Assembly (NCBI GenBank): GCA_035545535.1
Contig: DASZYF010000146.1
Location: 1 to 28,277, forward strand
Source: DASZYF01 sp035545535
GTDB lineage: Bacteria > Actinomycetota > Actinomycetes > Mycobacteriales > CAJCIY01
DNA: 28,277 nt
Direction: 5' to 3'
In this document: positions 22,065 to 28,277 of the stretch, in pieces
Position numbering within the stretch: the first letter of the stretch is position 1
How the letters are laid out: every line of letters begins with the position of its first letter
Notes under the pieces: model-generated
Database searches by the model: none
Told to the model about the DNA's origin: nothing
Seen by the model: the letters and a program-made list of their open reading frames with translations, nothing else
Translations under genes and position numbers: made by a program

Positions 22065-23188
22065 GCGACGCCGGTGGCGCGCCAGACCTTGGCGAGCAGG
22101 TCGAGGTCGTCGTCGGTGAGGTCGGCGCGCGCGGTGAGCCGGACGCAGGACCGCCCGATGGGCACGGAGGGCGGGCGGAAGCAGCCCACGCGCACGCCGT
22201 GCTCCGCGAGCGCGTCGCGGGCGCCGACGGCGCGTTCGGGATCGCCGAGCACCACGCTGACGACCGCGCCGGCCGGCACCGGCACACCGACGATGTCGGC
22301 GATCGCGGCGGCGCGCTGCCGCACCGCGGTGACGAGCGCCGGCGTGCGCTCGACGATGCGCAGCGCCTCGAGCGCCGACGCCGCCGGCGCGGGCGCGAGA
22401 CCGGTGTCGAAGATGACCGCGCGCGCGGTGTCGACGAGGTGCGCGATGACATCGGCCCGGCCGAGCACGGCCCCGCCCTGCGCGCCGAGCGCCTTCGACA
22501 GCGTCACGGTCTGCACGACGTCCGGCTCGCCGGCCAGGCCGGCGGCGTGGACCGCGCCGCGGCCGTCGCCGAGGACGCCGAGCGCGTGTGCCTCGTCGGT
22601 GAGCAGCAGCGCTCCCTGCGCGCGGCACACGGCGTGCAGGTCCGCGAGCGGCGCGAGATCGCCCTCCACGCTGAAGAGGCTGTCGGTGACGACGACGGCC
22701 CGCTCCTCCTCGCGCTCCGCGAGCGCGGCGGCGACCGCGGTGACGTCGTTGTGCGCAGTCACCACGACGCGCGCGCGTGACAGGCGGCACGCGTCGACGA
22801 TCGACGCGTGGTTGCTCCTGTCGCTGACGACGAGCGAGCCGGGGCCGGAGAGCGCGGTGACGGCGGCGAGGTTCGCCGCGTAGCCGGTGGCGCACACGAG
22901 ACCGGCCTCGGCGCCGACGAAGCGTGCGAGAGCGGCGTCGAGCTCGGCGTGCAGCGACGTGGAGCCGGTGACCAGCCGGCTGCCCGTGGAGCCCGCGCCC
23001 CACGTGCGCAGCGCGCTCACGCCCGCCTCGATCACGTCCGGGTTGCCGGACAGGCCGAGGTAGTCGTTGCCGGCGAGGTCGAGCTCGCGCTCGTCGGCGG
23101 TGCGGGTGCGCAGCGCGCGGCGCAGCCCCGCCTGCTCACGCGCGTGGGCAGCGTCGGTCAGCCAGGCCAACGGGTCGCGCGTGCTCAC
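22061..23188 (-). CDS. bioF: 8-amino-7-oxononanoate synthase BioF
   Basis: A 375-residue PLP enzyme that condenses pimeloyl thioester and alanine. It has the fold-type I order: NDYLGLSGNPDVIEAG near residue 45, GSTGSRLVTGSTSLHAELD, the DEAHALGVLGDGRG aspartate that contacts PLP, and the Schiff-base lysine in TVTLSKALGAQGGAV. The length is usual for BioF. The GTG at 23188 has TACGCT six bases upstream. It is first in bioF-bioD-bioB and diverges from tesB-bioA. The pimeloyl supplier (BioC/BioH, BioI or BioW) is not found in the window. Confidence 0.94.
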   Translation of the reverse strand: MSTRDPLAWLTDAAHAREQAGLRRALRTRTADERELDLAGNDYLGLSGNPDVIEAGVSALRTWGAGSTGSRLVTGSTSLHAELDAALARFVGAEAGLVCATGYAANLAAVTALSGPGSLVVSDRSNHASIVDACRLSRARVVVTAHNDVTAVAAALAEREEERAVVVTDSLFSVEGDLAPLADLHAVCRAQGALLLTDEAHALGVLGDGRGAVHAAGLAGEPDVVQTVTLSKALGAQGGAVLGRADVIAHLVDTARAVIFDTGLAPAPAASALEALRIVERTPALVTAVRQRAAAIADIVGVPVPAGAVVSVVLGDPERAVGARDALAEHGVRVGCFRPPSVPIGRSCVRLTARADLTDDDLDLLAKVWRATGVA

Positions 23189-23194
23189 CGCGCA

Positions 23195-23200
23195 AGCGTA
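23195..23200 (-). promoter_or_regulatory. -10 hexamer of the bioFDB operon
   Basis: TACGCT on the minus strand, then six bases (tgcgcg), then the GTG of bioF at 23188. The divergent tesB gene has the weaker GACGAT (23261-23266) six bases before its GTG. Confidence 0.6.
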
Positions 23201-23210
23201 GGAGGGCGCG

Positions 23211-23224
23211 GCCGGGCGCCCGGC
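23211..23224. promoter_or_regulatory. Palindrome in the divergent bio control region
   Basis: GCCGGGCGCCCGGC is a perfect 14-bp palindrome between bioF and tesB-bioA. It covers the position expected for the -35 of bioF (about 17 bases from its -10). A repressor site for biotin-dependent control is plausible, though it does not resemble a BioQ or BirA site that I know, and a GC-rich palindrome can arise by chance. Confidence 0.4.
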
Positions 23225-23272
23225 GCTGCGTGAGCCACGTCACCGGCCGGGGCGGTCTGCGACGATCGGGCC

Positions 23273-24169
23273 GTGGCGATCACCGTTCCCGAGGGTGCGC
23301 TGCCGGGCGAGGCGCTCCGGCAGCTGGTCGCCACGCTCGACCTCGAGCAGCTCGAGGACCGGCTGTTCCGCGGTCAGTCGCCCGACTCGCCGCTGCAGCG
23401 CGTCTTCGGCGGGCAGGTCGCCGCGCAGGCCCTCATGGCCGCCGTGCGCACGGTCCCGAACGACCGTCAGGTGCACTCGCTGCACGGCTACTTCCTCATC
23501 GGCGGCGACCCCGAGGTGCCGTTGATCTACGAGGTCGACGTCGTGCGCGACGGCAAGTCGTTCTCCACACGCCGCGTCACCGCCGTCCAGCACGGCCGGG
23601 TGATCTTCTACCTGTCCGCGAGCTTCCAGGTGCACGAGGACGGCATCGAGCACCAGCTCGAGATGCCCGACGTGCCCGACCCCGAGTCGCTGCCGACCAC
23701 CGCCGAGGTGCTCGCCGCCTACCGGGACCAGATCCCCGAGCTCGTGGGCTGGGAGGGGCACGAGTCACCGCTCGACATCCGCTACGTCGGGACGCCGCCG
23801 ATGCTCGGCGCGCTGCTGAAGGAGCCGGCCGAGGCGCGTTCGCGCGTGTGGATGCGCGCCAACGGCCCGCTGCCCGACGACCCGCACATGCACGTGTGCG
23901 TGCTCGCCTGGGCGAGCGACATGACGCTGCTCGACTCGGTGCGGCTGCCGCATCACACCCGCTGGGATGGTTCCCTCGGGCAGACCGCGTCGCTCGACCA
24001 CGCGATGTGGTTCCACCGGCCGTTCCGCGCCGACGAGTGGTTCCTCTACGACCAGCGCTCGCCGAGCGCGGCCGGTGCGCGCGGTCTCGCCGAGGGCAAG
24101 ATCTTCTCGCGCGACGGCCGCCTCGTCTGCTCCGTCGTGCAAGAGGGCCTCGTCCGCCACCACCGCTGA
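23273..24169 (+). CDS. tesB: Acyl-CoA thioesterase II (TesB)
   Basis: A 298-residue double-hotdog thioesterase. The N-terminal hotdog includes FRGQSPDSPLQRVFGGQVAAQALMAAV and VHSLHGYFLIGGDPEVPLIYEV. The C-terminal hotdog contains ASLDHAMWFHRPFRADEWFLYDQRSPSAAGARGLAEGKIF, which carries the catalytic Asp and the conserved SPSA.GARG stretch, and the end is VVQEGLVRHH. All are typical TesB features, with a matching length. The GTG at 23273 has GACGAT six bases before it. The stop overlaps the ATG of bioA by one base (TGATG), so it is coupled to biotin synthesis. It may release or edit acyl-CoA such as pimeloyl intermediates, but a general fatty-acyl role with accidental linkage is equally possible. 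Confidence 0.9.
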   Translation: MAITVPEGALPGEALRQLVATLDLEQLEDRLFRGQSPDSPLQRVFGGQVAAQALMAAVRTVPNDRQVHSLHGYFLIGGDPEVPLIYEVDVVRDGKSFSTRRVTAVQHGRVIFYLSASFQVHEDGIEHQLEMPDVPDPESLPTTAEVLAAYRDQIPELVGWEGHESPLDIRYVGTPPMLGALLKEPAEARSRVWMRANGPLPDDPHMHVCVLAWASDMTLLDSVRLPHHTRWDGSLGQTASLDHAMWFHRPFRADEWFLYDQRSPSAAGARGLAEGKIFSRDGRLVCSVVQEGLVRHHR

Positions 24170-25452
24170 TGGAGCCAGATCAGCTGCTCGCGCTCGATCG
24201 CGCGCACGTGTGGCACCCGTACGCGTCGGCGACCGAGCCACTGCCCGTCTTGCCCGTCACCTCCGCGCACGGCACGCGGCTGGTGCTCGCCGACGGTCGT
24301 GAGCTCGTCGACGGCATGTCGTCGTGGTGGGCCGCGATCCACGGCTACGGCAACCCGGCACTGCTCGCCACGCTGCACGAGCAGGCCGACCGCATGGCGC
24401 ACGTGATGTTCGGCGGCCTCACCCACGAACCCGCGGTCGCGCTGTCCGAGCTGCTCGTGCGCATCACGCCGGCCGGCCTGAGCCGCGTGTTCCTGTCCGA
24501 CAGCGGATCGGTCGCCGTCGAGGTCGCGCTGAAGATGGCCCTGCAGCACTGGCGCGGCCGTGGGCAGGAGCGTTCGCTGTTCGTCACCGTTCGTGGCGGC
24601 TACCACGGCGACACCACCGGCGCCATGAGCGTCACCGACCCGGTCAACGGCATGCACAGCCTCTTCGCCGGCTGGCTCCCGCAGCAGGTGTTCGCCGCAC
24701 GTCCGCGCCCACGGTTCGACGAGCAGTGCACCGATGCCGACCTCGACGAGATCGCCGGGTTGCTACGCGCACACGCGGCCCGCGCTGCGGCCGTCGTGGT
24801 CGAGCCGATCGTGCAGGGCGCGGGCGGCATGTGGTTCTACGCGCCGGACTTCCTGCGCCGGCTGCGCGCGCTGTGCGACGAGCACGACGTGCTGCTCATC
24901 GCGGATGAGATCGCCACCGGCTTCGGTCGCACCGGAAGGCTCTTCGCCTGCGAGCACGCCGGTGTCGTCCCCGACGTCATGTGCGTCGGCAAGGCGCTGA
25001 CCGGTGGCGTGATGTCGCTGGCGGCCACGCTCTGCACCGACGAGGTCGCCACCTCCGTGAGCAACGCACCCGGTGGCGCGTTCATGCACGGGCCGACCTT
25101 CATGGGCAACCCGCTCGCGACCGCGGTTGCGCGCGCCGGCGTCGAGCTGCTGCTCAGCCGCGACTGGGCCGGCGAGGTCGCGGGCATCGAGGCGCACCTG
25201 CGCGATGCGCTGTCCCCGCTCGCCACCCTGCCCGGCGTCGCCGACGTGCGGGTGCTCGGCGCGATCGGTGTCGTCGAGCTGCGTGAGCCGGTCGACATGC
25301 GCGCGGTGCAGCCGCGCTTCGTCGAGCACGGCGCGTGGTTGCGGCCGTTCGGCCGTCTCGTCTACACGATGCCGCCGTTCGTCAGCACGCCCGACGACCT
25401 CGCCACGATCACGTCGGCGATGACCGCCGTGGTGTCCGACATCGCCCGATAG
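24169..25452 (+). CDS. bioA: Adenosylmethionine-8-amino-7-oxononanoate aminotransferase BioA
   Basis: A 427-residue fold-type I PLP aminotransferase that converts 7-keto-8-aminopelargonate to 7,8-diaminopelargonate with SAM as amino donor. The opening HVWHPYAS, DGMSSWWAAIHGYGNP, the PLP-phosphate site SDSGSVAVEVALKMALQ, YHGDTTGAMSV, the aspartate in IADEIATGFGRTG and the Schiff-base lysine in CVGKALTGGVMSL are all BioA hallmarks, as is HGPTFMGNPLA. The ATG at 24169 overlaps the tesB stop; a longer frame would lie within tesB. It is separated from bioF, bioD and bioB by direction but shares their control region. It completes the last four steps of the pathway from a pimeloyl thioester to biotin. 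Confidence 0.95.
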   Translation: MEPDQLLALDRAHVWHPYASATEPLPVLPVTSAHGTRLVLADGRELVDGMSSWWAAIHGYGNPALLATLHEQADRMAHVMFGGLTHEPAVALSELLVRITPAGLSRVFLSDSGSVAVEVALKMALQHWRGRGQERSLFVTVRGGYHGDTTGAMSVTDPVNGMHSLFAGWLPQQVFAARPRPRFDEQCTDADLDEIAGLLRAHAARAAAVVVEPIVQGAGGMWFYAPDFLRRLRALCDEHDVLLIADEIATGFGRTGRLFACEHAGVVPDVMCVGKALTGGVMSLAATLCTDEVATSVSNAPGGAFMHGPTFMGNPLATAVARAGVELLLSRDWAGEVAGIEAHLRDALSPLATLPGVADVRVLGAIGVVELREPVDMRAVQPRFVEHGAWLRPFGRLVYTMPPFVSTPDDLATITSAMTAVVSDIAR

Positions 25453-25558
25453 CGGTCCGCCCGCAACCGTTCACCCGTTCGGGTGTTGCTCCACCGTGCC
25501 CGCCGCCGAGACACGCAGTGAACAGCCACGATGGCTCTCGCTCGATCGGAGGTGGGCG

Positions 25559-26455
25559 ATGCGTCTGCACCTGCGTGGACCGCGCCGTGCTCCGGCCGAT
25601 GCCGGCCCGCGCTTCGAGACGGCGATCGTGCTCTCCGGCGGGGGCAGTCACGGTGCCGCCCAGGCCGGCATGCTGCTCGGCCTGCTCGAGGCGGGTGTTC
25701 GGCCCGACCTCATCGTCGGTGTCTCCGTCGGCGCGCTGCACGCCGCGGCGATCGCCTCCGACCCGAGCGTCGAGAAGGCTCGCGGGCTCACCGCGCTGTG
25801 GGAGACGCTGACCGCGCGCGACGTGTTCGGTCCGCCGCACCGGCACGCCCTGATGAACCTGCTGCGGCACGCCGACCACCTCTACGAGCCGGCCGCGCTG
25901 CGCGCGCTCGTGCACCGCTGCCTGCCACCGGGTGCCGACCTCGGCGACCTGGCGGTCCCCGTGCAGATCGCGACGACGGACCTCGACGCCGGCCGGCTCG
26001 CGTGGTGGGGCGCCGGCCCGGCCGCCGACGTCCTCGTCGCCAGCGCCGCCCTGCCCGGCCTGCTCCCGCCGGTGACGCTGCACGACGCCGAGGGCACGCC
26101 GTCGCGCCACGTCGACGGCGGGGTGCTCGCGCCGGTCCCGGTGCAGCGCGCGCTCGAGCTGGGCGCGAAGGACGTGTGGCTGCTCGACGTCACCGGCGGC
26201 GCGGCGGCCGCGCGCTGGCCCGGCGGCGAGCAGCTCACCGCGGCCCAGGTGCTGCTGCGCTCGTTCACGGTCGCCCGCTACGCGGGGCTGCCCGAGTCGT
26301 GGGACGCGCTCGCCGCGCCCGGTCAGCGCGTGCACGTCGTCGAGGCGCCCGCGGTGTCGGCGGTCGACATCCGTGACTTCTCGCACGGCAAGCGGCTCGT
26401 CGCGGCCGGCTTCGCCGCCATGCGCGCGGTCACCGCGGGGGTCGCCGCCGCCTGA
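25559..26455 (+). CDS. Patatin-like phospholipase
   Basis: A 298-residue lipid acyl hydrolase with a Ser-Asp dyad. The oxyanion loop is GGGSHGAAQAG. The nucleophile elbow is GVSVG with the central Ser, and the catalytic Asp lies in HVDGGVLAPVP. The order and spacing are those of bacterial patatins. There is no signal peptide or membrane helix, so it is probably cytosolic or peripheral. The ATG at 25559 is chosen because GGAGGT (25548-25553) lies five bases before it; an in-frame GTG at 25496 would add 21 residues without a good ribosome site. It stands alone between bioA and pdtaS. The 106-base gap upstream shows no convincing promoter, and read-through from bioA is possible. Confidence 0.88.
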   Translation: MRLHLRGPRRAPADAGPRFETAIVLSGGGSHGAAQAGMLLGLLEAGVRPDLIVGVSVGALHAAAIASDPSVEKARGLTALWETLTARDVFGPPHRHALMNLLRHADHLYEPAALRALVHRCLPPGADLGDLAVPVQIATTDLDAGRLAWWGAGPAADVLVASAALPGLLPPVTLHDAEGTPSRHVDGGVLAPVPVQRALELGAKDVWLLDVTGGAAAARWPGGEQLTAAQVLLRSFTVARYAGLPESWDALAAPGQRVHVVEAPAVSAVDIRDFSHGKRLVAAGFAAMRAVTAGVAAA

Positions 26456-26484
26456 CAGGGAACCGGCGCGCAGCACGACAGCCC

Positions 26485-26490
26485 TACGCT
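26485..26490 (+). promoter_or_regulatory. -10 hexamer of the leaderless pdtaS gene
   Basis: TACGCT, then six bases (cgacgc), then the GTG at 26497. The hexamer is identical to those of bioF and the DtxR-family gene. Confidence 0.6.
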
Positions 26491-26496
26491 CGACGC

Positions 26497-27987
26497 GTGG
26501 CGTCGCTCGGGGACCTGGCCCGCACGCACGCCAACCTCGACGAGCCGTCGGTAGCGCACCTGCACTCGCTCGTCGCCGAGTGGCAGGTGCTGGCCGACCT
26601 CTCCTTCGCCGACCTGCTCCTCTACGTGCGGATCGAGCGGCAGCCGCCGCCGCCGGAACCGACCTACCTCTGCATCGCGCAGATCCGCCCGACGACCGGG
26701 CCGACCTTGTACGGGGAGGACATGGTCGGCGCGACCGTCAACGCGGCCGAGCGGTTCGCCGTCGACCGTGCCTGGCGCGAGGGGCGCATCGTGCGCGAGG
26801 GCGAGCCGGAGTGGCGTGACGGCGTGCCGGTGCGCGAGGAGGGCATCCCGGTGCGGCGGGGCGAGGACGTCATCGCCGTGCTCGGCCGGGACACCAACCT
26901 CGCGGCCGCGCGCACCCCGAGCGCGCTCGAGCTCGCCTACCTCGCGGCGGCGAGCGACCTCGCGCAGATGGTGTCCGAGGGCCGTTTCCCGTTCGTGCTC
27001 GGCGAAGGCCATCTGCCCGGTGGGCCGCGGGTCGGTGACGGCCTGGTCCGCCTCGACGCGACCGGCAACGTGGTGTTCGCCAGCCCGAACGCGCTGTCGG
27101 CGCTGCGCCGGCTCGGCGCGACCGGCAACGTCGTCGGCGGCATGTGGTCCTCGGTGATGGGCGAGCTCGCGCTGTCGAGCGAAGGCGGCGACGGCCGCGT
27201 CGACGCGGTGCTCGACAAGCGCCGCCCCATCGAGGGCGAGGTCATGTCCGCCACGGGCGACGTCGCGGTGCGGCTGCGCGCGGTCCCGCTCGTGCCGGGC
27301 GGCACGCTGCTCGGCGCGCTGGTGCTGCTGCGCGACGTCACCGAGGTGCGCCGCCGGGACCGCCAGCTGGTCACGAAGGACGCGACCATCCGCGAGATCC
27401 ACCACCGCGTGAAGAACAACCTGCAGACGGTCGCCGCCCTGCTGCGCCTGCAGGCGCGACGCACCAACGTCGCCGAGGCGCGGCTGGCGCTGGAGGAGTC
27501 GGTCCGCCGTGTCACCAGCATCGCGGTGGTGCACGAGACGCTCTCGCAGGCGATGGACGAGTCGGTCGCCTTCGACGGCATCGCCGACACCATCGCGGCG
27601 GTCACGGTCGACCTCGCCACGTCCCGGGAGGGCGCGCGCGTCGCGACCGCCCGCGAAGGCACCTTCGGGGTGCTGCCCGCACAGGTGGCGACGCCGCTGG
27701 CGCTGGTGCTCTCGGAGCTCCTGGCCAACGCGGTGGAGCACGCCTACGAGGGCGGCAGCGGGGCCATCACCGTGCGGGCCCGGCGCAGCGCGAGCGGGCT
27801 CGAGGTGGTCGTGGTCGACGAGGGGCCCGGCCTGCCCGAGGGCTTCGCGGTCGAGAGCGCCGGCGGGCTGGGCCTGCAGATCGTGCGCACGCTCGTCGTC
27901 GGCGAGATGCGCGGCACGTTCGGGCTGCGCCCCCACGAGGGCGGGGGCACCGAGGCGGTCGTCGCCGTGCCCGCTGCCCAGCTCTGA
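26497..27987 (+). CDS. pdtaS: PdtaS-type sensor histidine kinase
   Basis: A 496-residue soluble histidine kinase of the HisKA_2 family. It has an N-terminal GAF-like domain (about 5-150), a PAS domain (about 175-290), the phosphoacceptor box REIHHRVKNNLQT with His302/His303, and a HATPase domain with N box ELLANAVEHAYEGG, DEGPGLPEGF and GGLGLQIV. It has no membrane segments. The domain set and motifs match PdtaS (Rv3220c) of mycobacteria, which phosphorylates PdtaR, an ANTAR response regulator that acts on RNA. PdtaR is not in the window. In mycobacteria pdtaS lies next to TB7.3, rshA and sigH; here the same genes occur in the same order and direction but spread over 26 kb. Confidence 0.9.
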   Translation: MASLGDLARTHANLDEPSVAHLHSLVAEWQVLADLSFADLLLYVRIERQPPPPEPTYLCIAQIRPTTGPTLYGEDMVGATVNAAERFAVDRAWREGRIVREGEPEWRDGVPVREEGIPVRRGEDVIAVLGRDTNLAAARTPSALELAYLAAASDLAQMVSEGRFPFVLGEGHLPGGPRVGDGLVRLDATGNVVFASPNALSALRRLGATGNVVGGMWSSVMGELALSSEGGDGRVDAVLDKRRPIEGEVMSATGDVAVRLRAVPLVPGGTLLGALVLLRDVTEVRRRDRQLVTKDATIREIHHRVKNNLQTVAALLRLQARRTNVAEARLALEESVRRVTSIAVVHETLSQAMDESVAFDGIADTIAAVTVDLATSREGARVATAREGTFGVLPAQVATPLALVLSELLANAVEHAYEGGSGAITVRARRSASGLEVVVVDEGPGLPEGFAVESAGGLGLQIVRTLVVGEMRGTFGLRPHEGGGTEAVVAVPAAQL

Positions 27988-28021
27988 TCGGCCGAAGTTC
28001 TTAGGTAGCGGGCGACGGAAC

Positions 28022-28037
28022 TCGAACACATGTTCGA
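28022..28037. promoter_or_regulatory. LexA-binding SOS box
   Basis: TCGAACACATGTTCGA is a perfect match to the actinobacterial LexA consensus TCGAAC-N4-GTTCGA. It lies 9 bases before the -10 TACTTT (28047-28052), across the likely -35 position, so LexA would block the promoter of the DUF222/HNH gene until DNA damage. Confidence 0.88.
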
Positions 28038-28046
28038 ATAGTGTGC

Positions 28047-28052
28047 TACTTT
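28047..28052 (+). promoter_or_regulatory. -10 hexamer of the SOS-controlled gene
   Basis: TACTTT, followed by GGAGGGGCG and the GTG at 28062. The GGAGG (28053-28057) may be the ribosome site of a very short leader. Confidence 0.6.
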
Positions 28053-28061
28053 GGAGGGGCG

Positions 28062-28277
28062 GTGGACACCCTCTTCGACCTCGACACCCGAGCCATGGCT
28101 GCGGGGGACGACGCATGTCGTGACGCGTGCCTGGACGTGTCGGTGGTGGGGTCGCGTGAGTGGCTGGATGGTCAGGGGTTCGCGACGCCGTGGGATCCGG
28201 GCTCGCCGGGGTGGGCGCCGGGTCCGGAGATGATGGTCCGGCTCGAGGACGTCGATGTGATGCAGCTGTCGGCGGCG
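28062..28277 (+). CDS. DUF222/HNH (13E12-like) protein, 3' end missing
   Basis: Seventy-two codons are visible from the GTG at 28062 to the window edge without a stop. The segment GWAPGPEMMVRLEDVDVMQLSAA resembles the N-terminal entry of DUF222 proteins (GP-L--AL--VD---LSG), which usually carry a C-terminal HNH nuclease and include the REP13E12 family of mycobacteria. Many members of that family have a LexA box in front, as here. Codon use differs from the neighbours: 41 of 72 codons end in G, only 20 in C and 11 in A or T, and in the last 47 codons 35 end in G. This fits a repeated family that moves between genomes. The HNH part lies beyond the window, so the identification is tentative. Confidence 0.6.
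   Translation, partial: MDTLFDLDTRAMAAGDDACRDACLDVSVVGSREWLDGQGFATPWDPGSPGWAPGPEMMVRLEDVDVMQLSAA

Noticed and set aside
23230..24168. 740-residue fusion of an N-terminal extension to BioA
   Set aside because: The upstream part of this frame is a shadow of tesB. BioA begins at 24169 with its family N terminus, overlapping the tesB stop.

Overview
The window is about 28.3 kb of very GC-rich DNA with dense, strongly G/C-ending codons. Its content points to an actinobacterium of the class Actinomycetia: a SigR/SigH-RsrA redox switch, a DtxR-family metalloregulator, a small TB7.3-like biotinyl protein, a PdtaS-type histidine kinase, a DUF222/HNH (13E12-like) gene behind an actinobacterial LexA box, and many leaderless GTG starts. 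I cannot name the genus. No rRNA, tRNA, CRISPR array, insertion sequence or integrase was found. No gap without a gene exceeds 180 bases; the largest are 6801-6979 and 10233-10391.

Layout. 1-1375: the end of a surface/secreted protein, then an alpha/beta hydrolase. 1372-3091: a DtxR/MntR-type repressor diverging from sigR-rsrA, with a SigR-type promoter in front of sigR. 3118-6800: a sugar-nucleotide epimerase, a DUF5317-like membrane protein, a free biotin carboxylase and an enoyl-CoA hydratase. 6980-10232: a secreted clan GH-A glycosidase, a zinc-ribbon membrane protein, an SRPBCC protein and a 69-residue biotinyl carrier. 10392-12493: PilT, a small Cys-rich protein that resembles the biotin-synthase auxiliary protein BsaP, and a thioesterase. 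12500-19124: signalling block with a GGDEF-EAL protein carrying a recombinase-like HTH, a PAS-LuxR regulator, a large LuxR/NB-ARC regulator and a divergent methyltransferase. 19144-20316: two envelope proteins. 20336-25452: biotin synthesis, bioF-bioD-bioB on the minus strand and tesB-bioA on the plus strand, from one shared control region. 25559-27987: a patatin-like lipase and PdtaS. 28022-end: an SOS box and the start of a DUF222/HNH gene.

How the parts relate. A biotin theme runs through the window: synthesis (bioF, bioD, bioB, bioA), a probable auxiliary protein for BioB, and two biotin users (biotin carboxylase, biotinyl carrier). sigR-rsrA, the biotinyl protein and pdtaS keep the order and orientation of the compact sigH-rshA-TB7.3-pdtaS locus of mycobacteria, but are spread over 26 kb. 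At least eight genes, and probably twelve or more, start at a GTG exactly 6-7 bases after a -10 hexamer, so leaderless transcription appears to be the default here.
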